From an uncultured Flavobacteriaceae bacterium (GTDB lineage Bacteria; Bacteroidota; Bacteroidia; Flavobacteriales; Flavobacteriaceae), in the NCBI GenBank assembly GCA_938020445.1, contig CALIIC010000160.1, positions 1 through 38,829 of the forward strand: a DNA stretch of 38,829 bases, given 5' to 3'. The translations under genes were made by a program, and so were the position numbers. The notes under the pieces were generated by a model, which did not search any database, had not been told where the DNA came from, and saw nothing but the letters and a program-made list of their open reading frames with translations. Each line of letters opens with the position of its first letter. The first letter of the stretch is position 1. Shown in pieces: positions 1-8,692 of this stretch.

Positions 1-1476
1 GAAAGTACCTGCGGTAAAGTTATGTACACCATTGTCGGATCGAAGAGTCAAGGATGCTTCCCCTGAATAATCGGTCATTGGGCGTAAGCGGTCTACATGT
101 AGGTTGTCTACAACCAAATCCGAACCATTGATATTCCCCACCCCTCCTTGATACGTAGCTGTAAAGTCTTGGTTGCCGGGAGCTACGCTTTCTACGTATT
201 CATTTAAGGTAATGGGGTTGCCGTTGTCCCCGTTTCCGCCAACATATAAGGCAAAATTATGTTGGTAATCGGCATAACGAACCTTTGATTTAAAGGTAAG
301 CCGGTCAGATAAGTTGTATTTAAAATCCCCCATCAAGTACCCACCTTTTGTGAAAACACCATCTTCGACCGGGCTTTTATATACCCCTCCAGGGGTTAAA
401 AACGAGGTCTCGGCCAATTCCCCACTTAGTAGTTGGGAGACGGGTTCCCCGTCATTCCCGTTGATTCGTTCCCTTGAGCCACCTTCTAAAGGTAACGGAA
501 GAAAAAACTGGGCCCTGTCATTAATGTATTGTCCGTGTATGGTGAACGAGCCATTTTCAAATTTCTGCTTGATATTGCCCCTAAATTGGTAGCCCCTTGT
601 TGCCAGCCCCGTATCGATGGGGCCATCATCTGTTCGAATAAAGCCGGTGAAGGCATAAAAAGTATTACTGTCTTCGCCGCCCAAGTGACCCCCACTGTAG
701 AAATCGGTCTTGAGCCTGCCTTGCTCGCCCCATTCCACATTGATAATGTTTCCGGGATTCGTATCCCCTGTTTTACTGCTGTAGTTGATGATGCCTGCCA
801 CTGATCCCGCACCGTAAAGTACTGCTGCACCACCTCTGACAAATTCAACACCTTTGAAGCCTATATCGGGCCGTGCATACACATCGTGCGCTGAGGAGTT
901 AAGCCCAAAAGCGCTGATCAAGGGCATCCCGTCATACTGTAAGGGGTTAAATACGTACTGGCCACCGGAAGGCAATCCTCTTACGAACAGGTTCGTAGCG
1001 GTTTCACCACCGCCACCCTCGGCCGTGATGCCTGGAACACTTCGCAATATGTCTGCTTGGCTATTGGCCGATAGTTTCGTGATTTCTTTCATTTTAACCG
1101 AACTGATAGACAGCGGGGCTTGTTTTTGAGACCTAAAAGTGCTCGATGCCGTGAGTACGACCTCATCCAATTGTTGGCCGCCCTCTTGCAGCACAAAGTT
1201 CAAGGTGATCGCTGCGCCGTTGAGGTCTATGCTTTTTTCCATTGTACTAAAACCCAGGTACGAAACTCTTAGGGTCTGAGTACTGGTAAGGTCTGTGCTT
1301 AGGGTGTAGTTGCCATCAAAATCAGAGGTTGTTCCGATAGCGGTACCCGCAATAATGATATTGGCACCCGGAATCGGAATACCGGATTCATCCGAAATAC
1401 GTCCCGTTATCTCCGTTTGGGCGTTGGCACCAAAAAAGAGCAAAATACCAAGTATCGCAAAAATATTTTTCTTCAT
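1..1476 (-). CDS. TonB-dependent outer-membrane receptor, N-terminal part (cut by window edge)
   Basis: The frame is open for 492 codons from ATG at 1476 down to base 1, so the C-terminal barrel lies outside the window. A signal peptide of about 20 residues ends in GANAQ. It is followed by a carboxypeptidase-regulatory-like beta domain (about 22-105, with GRISDESGIPIPGANI and the DFDGNYTL motif), then a TonB plug domain (about 115-235, with DILRSVPGI, LFVRGLPSGG and VEFVRGGAAVLYGAGSVAGIINY-type residues), then the first barrel strands. This build is known for Bacteroidota receptors that import carbohydrates, siderophores or peptides with TonB energy. It looks more like the CirA/FecA type than a SusC protein, because no SusC signature is evident. 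The divergent LacI gene suggests sugar-responsive control; the substrate cannot be read from the sequence. Confidence 0.93.
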   Translation of the reverse strand, partial: MKKNIFAILGILLFFGANAQTEITGRISDESGIPIPGANIIIAGTAIGTTSDFDGNYTLSTDLTSTQTLRVSYLGFSTMEKSIDLNGAAITLNFVLQEGGQQLDEVVLTASSTFRSQKQAPLSISSVKMKEITKLSANSQADILRSVPGITAEGGGGETATNLFVRGLPSGGQYVFNPLQYDGMPLISAFGLNSSAHDVYARPDIGFKGVEFVRGGAAVLYGAGSVAGIINYSSKTGDTNPGNIINVEWGEQGRLKTDFYSGGHLGGEDSNTFYAFTGFIRTDDGPIDTGLATRGYQFRGNIKQKFENGSFTIHGQYINDRAQFFLPLPLEGGSRERINGNDGEPVSQLLSGELAETSFLTPGGVYKSPVEDGVFTKGGYLMGDFKYNLSDRLTFKSKVRYADYQHNFALYVGGNGDNGNPITLNEYVESVAPGNQDFTATYQGGVGNINGSDLVVDNLHVDRLRPMTDYSGEASLTLRSDNGVHNFTAGTF

Positions 1477-1589
1477 GATAGTGAGTTTTTTAAATAATCT
1501 TTTGAGTTAATTTTTAATGAATTATTTATTTTATGGGTAAATTTATAAGGATATGCTATTGAATTGACAAAATAATTAAGAAAAACATA

Positions 1590-1615
1590 TGCAAACGTTA
1601 TCGCAAACGATTGCA
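1590..1615. promoter_or_regulatory. Candidate LacI-type operator between receptor and regulator genes
   Basis: An imperfect 26-base palindrome (20 of 26 positions symmetric) with outer arms TGCAA and TTGCA. It contains a tighter 12-base unit at 1603-1614, GCAAACGATTGC, centred on CG, as LacI-family operators usually are. It lies in the 187-bp divergent intergenic region and touches the presumed -33 region of lacI, so binding could repress the regulator and perhaps the receptor. That the neighbouring LacI protein binds here is inference. Confidence 0.55.
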
Positions 1616-1636
1616 GAGACTCAAAAATTATTAAAC

Positions 1637-1644
1637 TAACTTTG
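1637..1644 (+). promoter_or_regulatory. Bacteroidota -7 promoter element of the LacI gene
   Basis: TAACTTTG matches TAnnTTTG exactly and lies 20 bases before the ATG at 1664. A TTG at 1611-1613 (23-base spacer) may be the -33 element and falls inside the candidate operator. Confidence 0.6.
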
Positions 1645-1663
1645 GAGGGCAAGTGCGTTTACA

Positions 1664-2689
1664 ATGAATAAAAAAAGAAACACCACCTTAAAGGAATTGG
1701 CCCTCGAATTAGGGGTGTCTATCTCAACGGTATCTCGGGCACTGAGCGATCATCCCGACATTAGCTCTGCCACTAAGGAAAATGTGAAGGAATTGGCAAA
1801 ACGGTTGAATTATGCACCAAACCTGTTTGCCAGGGGCTTTCGATCTCAAGAAAGCCATATTTTGGGAGTAATCGTCCCGAATATTTCTCATCTGTTTACT
1901 TCCACAGTTTTAGAAGGTGTTTTGGATGAGGCCGAACTACGCGGATATCGGGTCATTATATCTGAATCTAAAAACAATGAAAACAAGCAGCTTGAGATGT
2001 TGCAGACCATGACGCAGTTCGGGGTCGATGGAGTTTTGATGTCCTTGACAAAGAAGATAAGTGATGTTGCACAAATCTTACAAATATTGAAACGTGTTCC
2101 TTTGGTGTTGTTCGACAAGGTGTCCGATAAAATTCCGTGTACCCAAATTGTAATAGATGAGGAAGAAGCAGCTTTTAATGCGGTAGAACATTTGATCGGT
2201 TTGGGAAAGAAACGCATTGCTATTTTAAAGGAGACCGAGAATTCCTTTAATTCGGAAAAGCGATATGCGGGATACCTGCGGGCCTTAAAGGAAAACGAGC
2301 TTCCGATCGATGAAAAAATTATTTTAGGTACGGAAGATATCTCGCTGGTAAACGGTCGGCGGTTAACAAATGTATTGTTGAGCATGAAAGAACGGCCCGA
2401 TGCTATTTTTGCGATCACCGATAGCGCTGCAATCGGCGCGATCAAAGCCTTGAATAAGTATAAAGTGGGTATCCCGAATGAGATTGCCGTGGTGGGTTTT
2501 AGCAATTCAATGAATTCGACCATAATTCAACCTGCGTTGACAACAGTTGATCAGCCCGGTGATACCATTGGGCGTACTGCGGTAAAATACTTGATTCAAG
2601 AAATCGAAAGCCCCAAAGCAGCTATTGGAACAATGACGGTTGAGATCAAGACAAATTTAATCGTACGCGATTCTACATTTAAGATATAA
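1664..2689 (+). CDS. LacI/GalR-family transcriptional regulator
   Basis: 341 residues, a normal length for the family. Residues about 7-60 form the DNA-binding helix-turn-helix and hinge (LKELALELGVSISTVSRALS, then LNYAPNLFARGFRS). Residues about 63-330 form a periplasmic-binding-protein-like sensor domain (ILGVIVPNISHLFTSTVLEG, FGVDGVLMS, VGFSNS, TTVDQP). Such proteins are cytoplasmic and bind palindromic operators in response to a sugar or sugar phosphate. The gene is divergent from the TonB receptor, with a candidate operator between, so local control of that uptake locus is the natural inference. A GGAGGG lies about 15 bases before the start, farther than a typical Shine-Dalgarno site. 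The 3' end converges on ftsE with a 27-bp gap. Confidence 0.95.
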   Translation: MNKKRNTTLKELALELGVSISTVSRALSDHPDISSATKENVKELAKRLNYAPNLFARGFRSQESHILGVIVPNISHLFTSTVLEGVLDEAELRGYRVIISESKNNENKQLEMLQTMTQFGVDGVLMSLTKKISDVAQILQILKRVPLVLFDKVSDKIPCTQIVIDEEEAAFNAVEHLIGLGKKRIAILKETENSFNSEKRYAGYLRALKENELPIDEKIILGTEDISLVNGRRLTNVLLSMKERPDAIFAITDSAAIGAIKALNKYKVGIPNEIAVVGFSNSMNSTIIQPALTTVDQPGDTIGRTAVKYLIQEIESPKAAIGTMTVEIKTNLIVRDSTFKI

Positions 2690-2716
2690 AGACCGCCGGA
2701 TTGCATGCATTCGTTT

Positions 2717-3400
2717 TTAGACCGCACGCTGTACCACTTCAAAAACTTTTCCGCCGTCACATTTAAGTGTTTTGGACGGAAATTTTAAAATGAGGGCGTA
2801 GTCATGGGTCGCCATTAAGATGGTTCTGCCGGCCTTGTTGATGTCTTGCAACACCTTCATTACTTCAACACTTGTTTGCGGGTCCAGATTTCCGGTTGGT
2901 TCATCTGCAATAATCAATTCAGGGTCATTTAATAACGCTCTTGCAATAGCAATGCGTTGTTGTTCACCACCCGATATTTCATGGGGAAACTTAAAACCTT
3001 TGGTTTTCATTCCTACTTTATCGAGGACATTTTCAATCTGGGTGCTCATTTTTACCGGGTCTTTCCATCCCGTTGCTTTAAGTACAAATTTTAGATTGTT
3101 GTTGATATTACGATCTGGGAGCAACTTGAAATCTTGAAATACGATTCCCAATTTTCTTCGTAGGTAGGGAATGTCTTTCTCTTTGAGCTTTCGCAGGTCA
3201 AAATCAACAATACTTCCCGTTCCTTGCTTTAAGGGGATATCTCCGTAAAGCGTCTTCATAAAACTGCTTTTTCCACTGCCGGTCTTACCTATCAAATAAA
3301 CAAATTCACCCGGATTTACGGTGAGGGTAACATCGTTCAATATCAAACTCTCCTTTTGGAAAATCACGGCTTCCTGTAGTTGTAAAATGGGTTCTGACAT
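2717..3400 (-). CDS. ftsE: Cell-division ABC transporter ATP-binding protein FtsE
   Basis: 227 residues, typical for FtsE. Walker A is GKTGSGKS at 38-45, the Q-loop is VFQD around residue 89, the ABC signature is SGGEQQR at 143-149, Walker B is LIIADE at 162-167 and the switch His is in ATHD around 199. FtsE hydrolyses ATP on the cytoplasmic side of the membrane protein FtsX; together they control peptidoglycan hydrolysis at the septum. FtsX is not next to it here. The gene follows the small unknown gene on the same strand with a 5-bp gap, so they are probably co-transcribed. The FtsE call rests on overall resemblance (GEFVYLIGKTGSGKS, PDRNI, RRKLGIVFQDFKLL); a LolD-like exporter ATPase is the main alternative. 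Confidence 0.88.
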   Translation of the reverse strand: MSEPILQLQEAVIFQKESLILNDVTLTVNPGEFVYLIGKTGSGKSSFMKTLYGDIPLKQGTGSIVDFDLRKLKEKDIPYLRRKLGIVFQDFKLLPDRNINNNLKFVLKATGWKDPVKMSTQIENVLDKVGMKTKGFKFPHEISGGEQQRIAIARALLNDPELIIADEPTGNLDPQTSVEVMKVLQDINKAGRTILMATHDYALILKFPSKTLKCDGGKVFEVVQRAV

Positions 3401-3405
3401 TCGAA

Positions 3406-3690
3406 TTATGGTTTTTTATCTTTACCGTCGTGAGTTGCCCAATAAATGACATCTCGAAAATCGGTTTGTGCTGCTTTTATGAATTCTGGTACTTTTTGAA
3501 TTTTTCCCTGGGCCAGGGTCAAAATGGCCTTTCTGGCACTTAAAAGATTCCATTCCGATGCAGCCATAACATGCTCTTTGGTTAGTTTAGAAAGCAGCGC
3601 GGTTACCTGTTCCTGCTCTGTAACATCGTAATCTAATCGTATTTGCATTTCAATATCCTTGGCCATTTGCACTAGCTCCTTCTCGTTCAT
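3406..3690 (-). CDS. Small conserved-type protein of unknown function upstream of ftsE
   Basis: 94 residues, no signal peptide or membrane segment, largely alpha-helical and rich in charged residues. I do not recognise a named domain. The C-terminal part (FIKAAQTDFRDVIYWATHD) looks conserved-protein-like rather than random. It is the first gene of a two-gene minus-strand unit with ftsE, 5 bp apart, which is the main reason to think it is real. The product is probably cytoplasmic. A link with cell division is suggested only by the pairing. Confidence 0.75.
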   Translation of the reverse strand: MNEKELVQMAKDIEMQIRLDYDVTEQEQVTALLSKLTKEHVMAASEWNLLSARKAILTLAQGKIQKVPEFIKAAQTDFRDVIYWATHDGKDKKP

Positions 3691-3834
3691 ATAGCCTTCT
3701 TTGTTGATATAAAAGTAATAAGTTCCGAGCGATATGAGCGGTACGGTACCTGAAAATCTTTTCCTTTGAAAAACTCAAAATATACTTAGGCACCATATTT
3801 GCCGTTATATACTCTAGTAAATAGTTAGAACACT

Positions 3835-6800
3835 ATGTTTCAAAAAACAGCCGCTTTGCTTCCCTTCTTCTTAGGGATGTTTTTTTTGGGAATTTCCCAG
3901 GAGACAAAAATTTATACCCACGACGATAAAGAGTACCAAGATGCCTTGGCTTTATACAACAACGAACAGTACCAAGCTGCGCAGGCCATCTTTGGGAAAG
4001 TAAAGACCAGTAGCGACAATTTGGAGACGCGTGCCAATAGTGCCTATTATGAGGCCAATGCTGCGGTACGTTTGAATCAATTGGGAGCTGATCGTTTAAT
4101 GGAGGATTTTGTGGAAAGATACCCGACCTCTACGAAACGGAACTCTGCCTTCGCCGACGTAGCCGAATACTATTTTGAAACAGGCAAGTACCCTTATGCC
4201 CTTAAATGGTATAATAAAGTAGATCAAAATGCCTTGTCTCGCAAAGAGATGGATAAGTTCAATTTTAACTATGGGTATTCACTTTTTTCCTCTGGCAAAA
4301 AACGTCAGGCAGAGCAATACCTTGGAAAAGTAAGCGATTCTGACCTGTACGGGTCACAGGCAAAATACTATCTGGGGTATATCGCGTATCAGGAAGATGA
4401 TTATGAAGCGGCCAACGAGCGTTTTGATCAAATTAACGATCCGGAATTGCTAGAGGAGAAGTTGAGCTATTATCAGGCCGATATGAACTTTAAATTAGGG
4501 AAGTTCGAAGATGCCATTGCCTTGGCAAAACAGCAATTACCGAAATCGGACCGTACCGAAAAGTCTGAACTCAACAAAATTATCGGGGAAAGTTATTTTA
4601 ATCTAAAGCAATACGACAATGCTATCCCCTATCTGGAAGAGTATCGTGGTAAAAGAGGTAAATGGAGCAATACCGATTATTATTTACTGGGGTATAGTTA
4701 CTACAAACAGGGTGATTTTGCCAATGCTATTCAGCAATTCAACAAAATCATTGGCGGTACGAACAGTGTTTCCCAAAACGCCTATTACCATTTGGCCGAA
4801 TGTTACTTAAAGCTCGATAAAAAACAAGAAGCCTTGAACGCGTTTCGAAATGCGTCGCAAATGGAATTTTCCCCCGAGATTCAGAAAGATGCTTATTTGA
4901 ACTATGCCCGCTTGAGCTATGAAGTGGGGAATGCTTACGAACCGGTACCACAAGTAATTTCCAACTACTTGGAAAAGTATCCCAACGATACCAATACAAA
5001 GGAGATGCAAGAGTTGTTGGTCGATTCCTACATCACTTCAAAAAACTTTGCGGGAGCTATGGAACTCTTAGAGAAAAACAGGGGATTCGCGAGCAAGGCT
5101 ACCTACCAAAAGGTCGCCTATTTTAGGGGAGTAGAACTGTTTTTGGATGGTAATCATGGAGCCGCTTCCGAGGCCTTTCAAAAATCACTTGGTAGTGCAG
5201 AAGATGCCTTGTACAAGGCAAGAGCCAGTTACTGGAAAGCCGAGTCTGATTATCTCTTAAATCGTTTTGATGAGGCCTTGGCCAATTTTTTGGCTTTCAA
5301 GCGGAGTCCGCAGGCACAAGCTACTCCGGAATACAAAGAGGTGAACTACAATTTGGCCTATACCTACTTTAAACTTCGAGATTATCCAAGTGCCATTTCA
5401 AATTTTAACGACTTTACGGCCGCCGGGAATGACGATACACAGAAAATGTACGACGCATATCTGCGTTTGGGAGACAGTTATTTTGTTACGAGCAAGTACT
5501 GGCCGGCAATCGAAACGTATAACAAGGCCTTGGCCTTGCCAGGCACTCAGAAAGACTATGCCGCGTATCAAAAGGCAATGAGCTATGGTTTTGTGGACAA
5601 AAGGAATACAAAAATCGAAGAGCTAGATCGTTTTGTGTCCGCCTATCCGAAATCTACTTTAAAAGATGATGCCCTTTTCGAACTGGGAAATACCTACGTT
5701 AGTTCCGGGAACGAACAGCAAGGATTAGAGACCTATGACCGCCTGATCAGTGAATACCGTAGAAGTTCATTGGTACCACAAGCTATGATGCGGCAAGGAC
5801 TGGTACATTACAATGCCAATAGAAATGAAAGGGCCTTGGGAAAATTCAAAAGCGTGGTACGTGATTTTCCGAATACCCAAGAAGCGATACAGGCCGTGGC
5901 CACTGCCAAGTTGATTTATGTGGATTTGGGAAGGGTAGATGAATACGCTGCATGGGTAAAGGACCTTGATTTTGTAGAGGTGACCGATTCCGAATTGGAT
6001 AACGCCACCTTCGAATCTGCAGACAAACAAAATTTGGAAGGTAAGAAAGAGGCCGCCATTCGCGGGTATGTAAAATATATTAAGCAATTCCCGAACGGAC
6101 TGCATTCGACCAAGGCCAACTTTAACTTGGCGCAACTGTACTTCGGCAAAGGCCAAAAAGAACAAGCCTTGCCCAACTATAAATTTGTAGCGGACAAAGG
6201 GGGAAGTGAGTATGCCGAACAAGCGCTGACAAGGGTATGCGAGATTTATATCGGTGCCAAAGATTATACCAGTGCCGTACCATATCTGGAACGCTTGGAA
6301 AGTACGGCCGATATTCGCCAGAACCGCACCTTCGCCCAATCGAATTTAATGAAAGGCTACTACCAACAAAGGAACTATGATCAGACGTTGGCCTATGCCG
6401 AAAAGGTGCTTGCAACCCCCAGTATCGATAATCGGATTAAAAGTGATGCGCAAATAATGATTGCAAGATCTGCAATCGCTACCGGCGACGAGGCCAAGGC
6501 GGAACAGGCCTATAAGGATGTCTTGAAAATAGCATCGGGAGAAACTGCTGCAGAGGCCTTATATTATAATGCCTATTTCATGCACAAGGCAGCGGACCAT
6601 GAAAATTCGAATATAGCCGTTCAAAAATTGGCAAAAGATTACGCGGCCTACAAAGAATGGGGGGGGAAAGGGCTTATCATCATGGCGAAAAATTTCTATG
6701 CCTTGGGGGATGCCTACCAAGCAACCTATATTCTAGAAAGCGTCAATACCAACTTTAGTCAGTATCCAGAAATCGTTTCTGAAGCGAAGGGAGAATTGGC

Positions 6801-6855
6801 CATCATCAAATCAAAAGAAGCGAAAAGCAATTCATCGGTCAATCCGCAGAATTAA
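3835..6855 (+). CDS. Exported tetratricopeptide-repeat protein, 1006 residues
   Basis: The N-terminus is a signal peptide (MFQKTAALLPFFLGMFFLGISQ), so the protein is probably periplasmic or outer-membrane associated. The rest is a near-continuous array of TPR helices from about residue 30 to 990. Recurrent units include ALALYNNEQYQAAQAIF, YALKWYNKV, AIPYLEEYR, FANAIQQFNKIIGG, YYHLAECYLKLDKKQEALNAF and YPSAISNFNDF. TPR arrays bind other proteins or peptides. The next gene starts 22 bp downstream on the same strand and encodes an outer-membrane barrel, so the two probably form an operon and perhaps a complex. No catalytic motif is seen. The start at 3835 is supported by the signal peptide immediately following it; upstream there is only a weak -7-like CATATTTG at 3794-3801. 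Confidence 0.93.
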   Translation: MFQKTAALLPFFLGMFFLGISQETKIYTHDDKEYQDALALYNNEQYQAAQAIFGKVKTSSDNLETRANSAYYEANAAVRLNQLGADRLMEDFVERYPTSTKRNSAFADVAEYYFETGKYPYALKWYNKVDQNALSRKEMDKFNFNYGYSLFSSGKKRQAEQYLGKVSDSDLYGSQAKYYLGYIAYQEDDYEAANERFDQINDPELLEEKLSYYQADMNFKLGKFEDAIALAKQQLPKSDRTEKSELNKIIGESYFNLKQYDNAIPYLEEYRGKRGKWSNTDYYLLGYSYYKQGDFANAIQQFNKIIGGTNSVSQNAYYHLAECYLKLDKKQEALNAFRNASQMEFSPEIQKDAYLNYARLSYEVGNAYEPVPQVISNYLEKYPNDTNTKEMQELLVDSYITSKNFAGAMELLEKNRGFASKATYQKVAYFRGVELFLDGNHGAASEAFQKSLGSAEDALYKARASYWKAESDYLLNRFDEALANFLAFKRSPQAQATPEYKEVNYNLAYTYFKLRDYPSAISNFNDFTAAGNDDTQKMYDAYLRLGDSYFVTSKYWPAIETYNKALALPGTQKDYAAYQKAMSYGFVDKRNTKIEELDRFVSAYPKSTLKDDALFELGNTYVSSGNEQQGLETYDRLISEYRRSSLVPQAMMRQGLVHYNANRNERALGKFKSVVRDFPNTQEAIQAVATAKLIYVDLGRVDEYAAWVKDLDFVEVTDSELDNATFESADKQNLEGKKEAAIRGYVKYIKQFPNGLHSTKANFNLAQLYFGKGQKEQALPNYKFVADKGGSEYAEQALTRVCEIYIGAKDYTSAVPYLERLESTADIRQNRTFAQSNLMKGYYQQRNYDQTLAYAEKVLATPSIDNRIKSDAQIMIARSAIATGDEAKAEQAYKDVLKIASGETAAEALYYNAYFMHKAADHENSNIAVQKLAKDYAAYKEWGGKGLIIMAKNFYALGDAYQATYILESVNTNFSQYPEIVSEAKGELAIIKSKEAKSNSSVNPQN

Positions 6856-6877
6856 AATAGAAGGAAAAGAACACCTT

Positions 6878-8629
6878 ATGCAAAAACACCTATTTATTGT
6901 CATGATATGCTTTTTTGGCCTCGCTTTCACGAGCTATGCCCAAGAAGACGAAAAGGATTTAGGAACGGAGACCGTTACTGTTACCAAGGCGTATTCGCCT
7001 ACCATTTCAGATGCGTTTAAAATTAAATCGATGCCGAATCTGAACGACTCGATCGTGCTTCAAAAAAAGAAGATCGAGTATAGCATCTTTTCGGTACCTG
7101 TTGCTTCTACGTTTACCCCGGCCAAGGGAAAAGCTTCGACTGTTAAAAAATCGCCACCACCCGAACTGTTTAATTCGTACGCGTCTGCCGGTGGAGGTAA
7201 CCCGGCTAACTTGATGGCTAAATTCTATACTAGTAGAACAATTGATAGGGAATCAGGCTATACCGTAGGTTTGGGCCATAATTCTACGAGAGGAGATATT
7301 GCGGGAGTCGCTTTGGACAATGTGTATTCAGATTCAGAGGTGGAGGGGTCCTATAAAAAACGAGATCGTGATTTCGATTGGGGTTTTGATGTTGGAGCCC
7401 AACACCAGTTGTACAATTGGTATGGATTGCCTTCCGAAACGTTTGATGCAACAACTATAGGAGCTATAGACGAACGTCAAAATTATTACAGGGCAGAGGT
7501 AGGCGCCCATTTAAATGTGGAGGATTCCTATTTTAAAAGTGCCGATATACGGTATCGTAGATTTTGGGATAGTGCCAAATCCGGTGAGAATAGAATCGTT
7601 TTTCAACCTGCTTTTGATTTTCCCGTAAATGAGGAAACTTTTGGTATTAAACTAAAGGTAGATTATGTGAACGGGACTTTTGAAAATGCGCCTGTGAGCT
7701 TCCCTACAAATGAAAGTGGCATCAACTATAGTAACCTTCAAATAGGCGTTAACCCGAGCCTCACCATGTTGCGAGATGATCTGTCTTTGAATTTGGGAGT
7801 TAATTTGGTGTACGGACTGGATGGGGAACGCAGTGAAAGTAACTTTTATATTTATCCGGCCGTTACGGCCTCTTACCGGCTCTTAAACGAATTTGCAATT
7901 GCGTATGGCGGTATCGAAGGTGAATTGAAGCAAAACTCCTATTACGGTTTTGTGGAAGAAAATCCCTTTGTATCCCCTACCTTGAATATTATACCGACCG
8001 ATACCCAATACGATGCCTATCTGGGACTGCGTGGACAGTTACTTCCGAACTTGAGCTATAACATAAAGGGATCCTATACGGCAGAAAACCGTAGACCATT
8101 GTTTTTATTGAATCCGCAGAATAGCGATCGCGGCGATGAAGCGGGCTATATTTTTGGCAATTCGTTCGATCTGTTTTACGATGACTTGCGAACGCTGGGA
8201 ATTTTCGGGGAATTAAATGTAGATGTCAACCGTAATTTTACCATGAGCGTGAACGCCCAATACAACAGTTATACTACTGAAACAGATCGTCCCGCATGGA
8301 ACTTGCCCGAAATAACCGCCAACCTATTTATGGATTACCAGATCGGGGAAAAATGGTTTATGGGTGCAAACCTCTTCTTCGTAGGTGAGCGGCAAGATGT
8401 TGCTACCGTTGCAACGGCAAGTGGTATTTTTTCTGAATTTCCGGCAACAATCCTCACCTTGGACAGCTATTTTGATGCGAACGCGCACGTGGGATACCGG
8501 TTAAGTAATCAGCTATCGGTATTTGTAAAAGGAGCCAACTTGGCGAATAATAACTACCAGCGGTGGGCGAACTTTAATGTTCAAGGGCTGCAGGTGCTGG
8601 GTGGTGCCACTTATAAGTTTGATTTCTAA
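6878..8629 (+). CDS. Outer-membrane beta-barrel protein, TonB-receptor-like but without a visible plug domain
   Basis: 583 residues. The signal peptide ends in FTSYAQ. A short segment, LGTETVTVTKAYSPTISDAF (about 27-46), resembles the stretch between TonB box and plug in Bacteroidota receptors. Residues about 100-583 alternate polar and aromatic residues as in transmembrane beta strands (YTVGLGHNSTRGDIAGVALD, NRNFTMSVNAQYNSY, GEKWFMGANLFFVGERQDV, QLSVFVKGANLANNNYQRW). The last residues, GGATYKFDF, end in Phe as outer-membrane barrels do. Homologues are often labelled TonB-dependent receptor, but I cannot find a plug domain and the protein is shorter than a full receptor. Its partner is the TPR protein 22 bp upstream; it may be a porin or assembly factor served by that protein. 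Confidence 0.87.
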   Translation: MQKHLFIVMICFFGLAFTSYAQEDEKDLGTETVTVTKAYSPTISDAFKIKSMPNLNDSIVLQKKKIEYSIFSVPVASTFTPAKGKASTVKKSPPPELFNSYASAGGGNPANLMAKFYTSRTIDRESGYTVGLGHNSTRGDIAGVALDNVYSDSEVEGSYKKRDRDFDWGFDVGAQHQLYNWYGLPSETFDATTIGAIDERQNYYRAEVGAHLNVEDSYFKSADIRYRRFWDSAKSGENRIVFQPAFDFPVNEETFGIKLKVDYVNGTFENAPVSFPTNESGINYSNLQIGVNPSLTMLRDDLSLNLGVNLVYGLDGERSESNFYIYPAVTASYRLLNEFAIAYGGIEGELKQNSYYGFVEENPFVSPTLNIIPTDTQYDAYLGLRGQLLPNLSYNIKGSYTAENRRPLFLLNPQNSDRGDEAGYIFGNSFDLFYDDLRTLGIFGELNVDVNRNFTMSVNAQYNSYTTETDRPAWNLPEITANLFMDYQIGEKWFMGANLFFVGERQDVATVATASGIFSEFPATILTLDSYFDANAHVGYRLSNQLSVFVKGANLANNNYQRWANFNVQGLQVLGGATYKFDF

Positions 8630-8692
8630 TACCTTCTGCTGTATAAAATATAATTATAAGCATTCCGTTTTATTGGTAATAAAACATCGTAC

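Noticed and set aside
1888..2523. 211-codon minus-strand frame inside the LacI gene
   Set aside because: It overlaps a clearly conserved LacI protein completely and has no recognisable domain.
5767..6339. 190-codon minus-strand frame inside the TPR gene
   Set aside because: Shadow of the TPR frame; the plus-strand protein explains the region fully.
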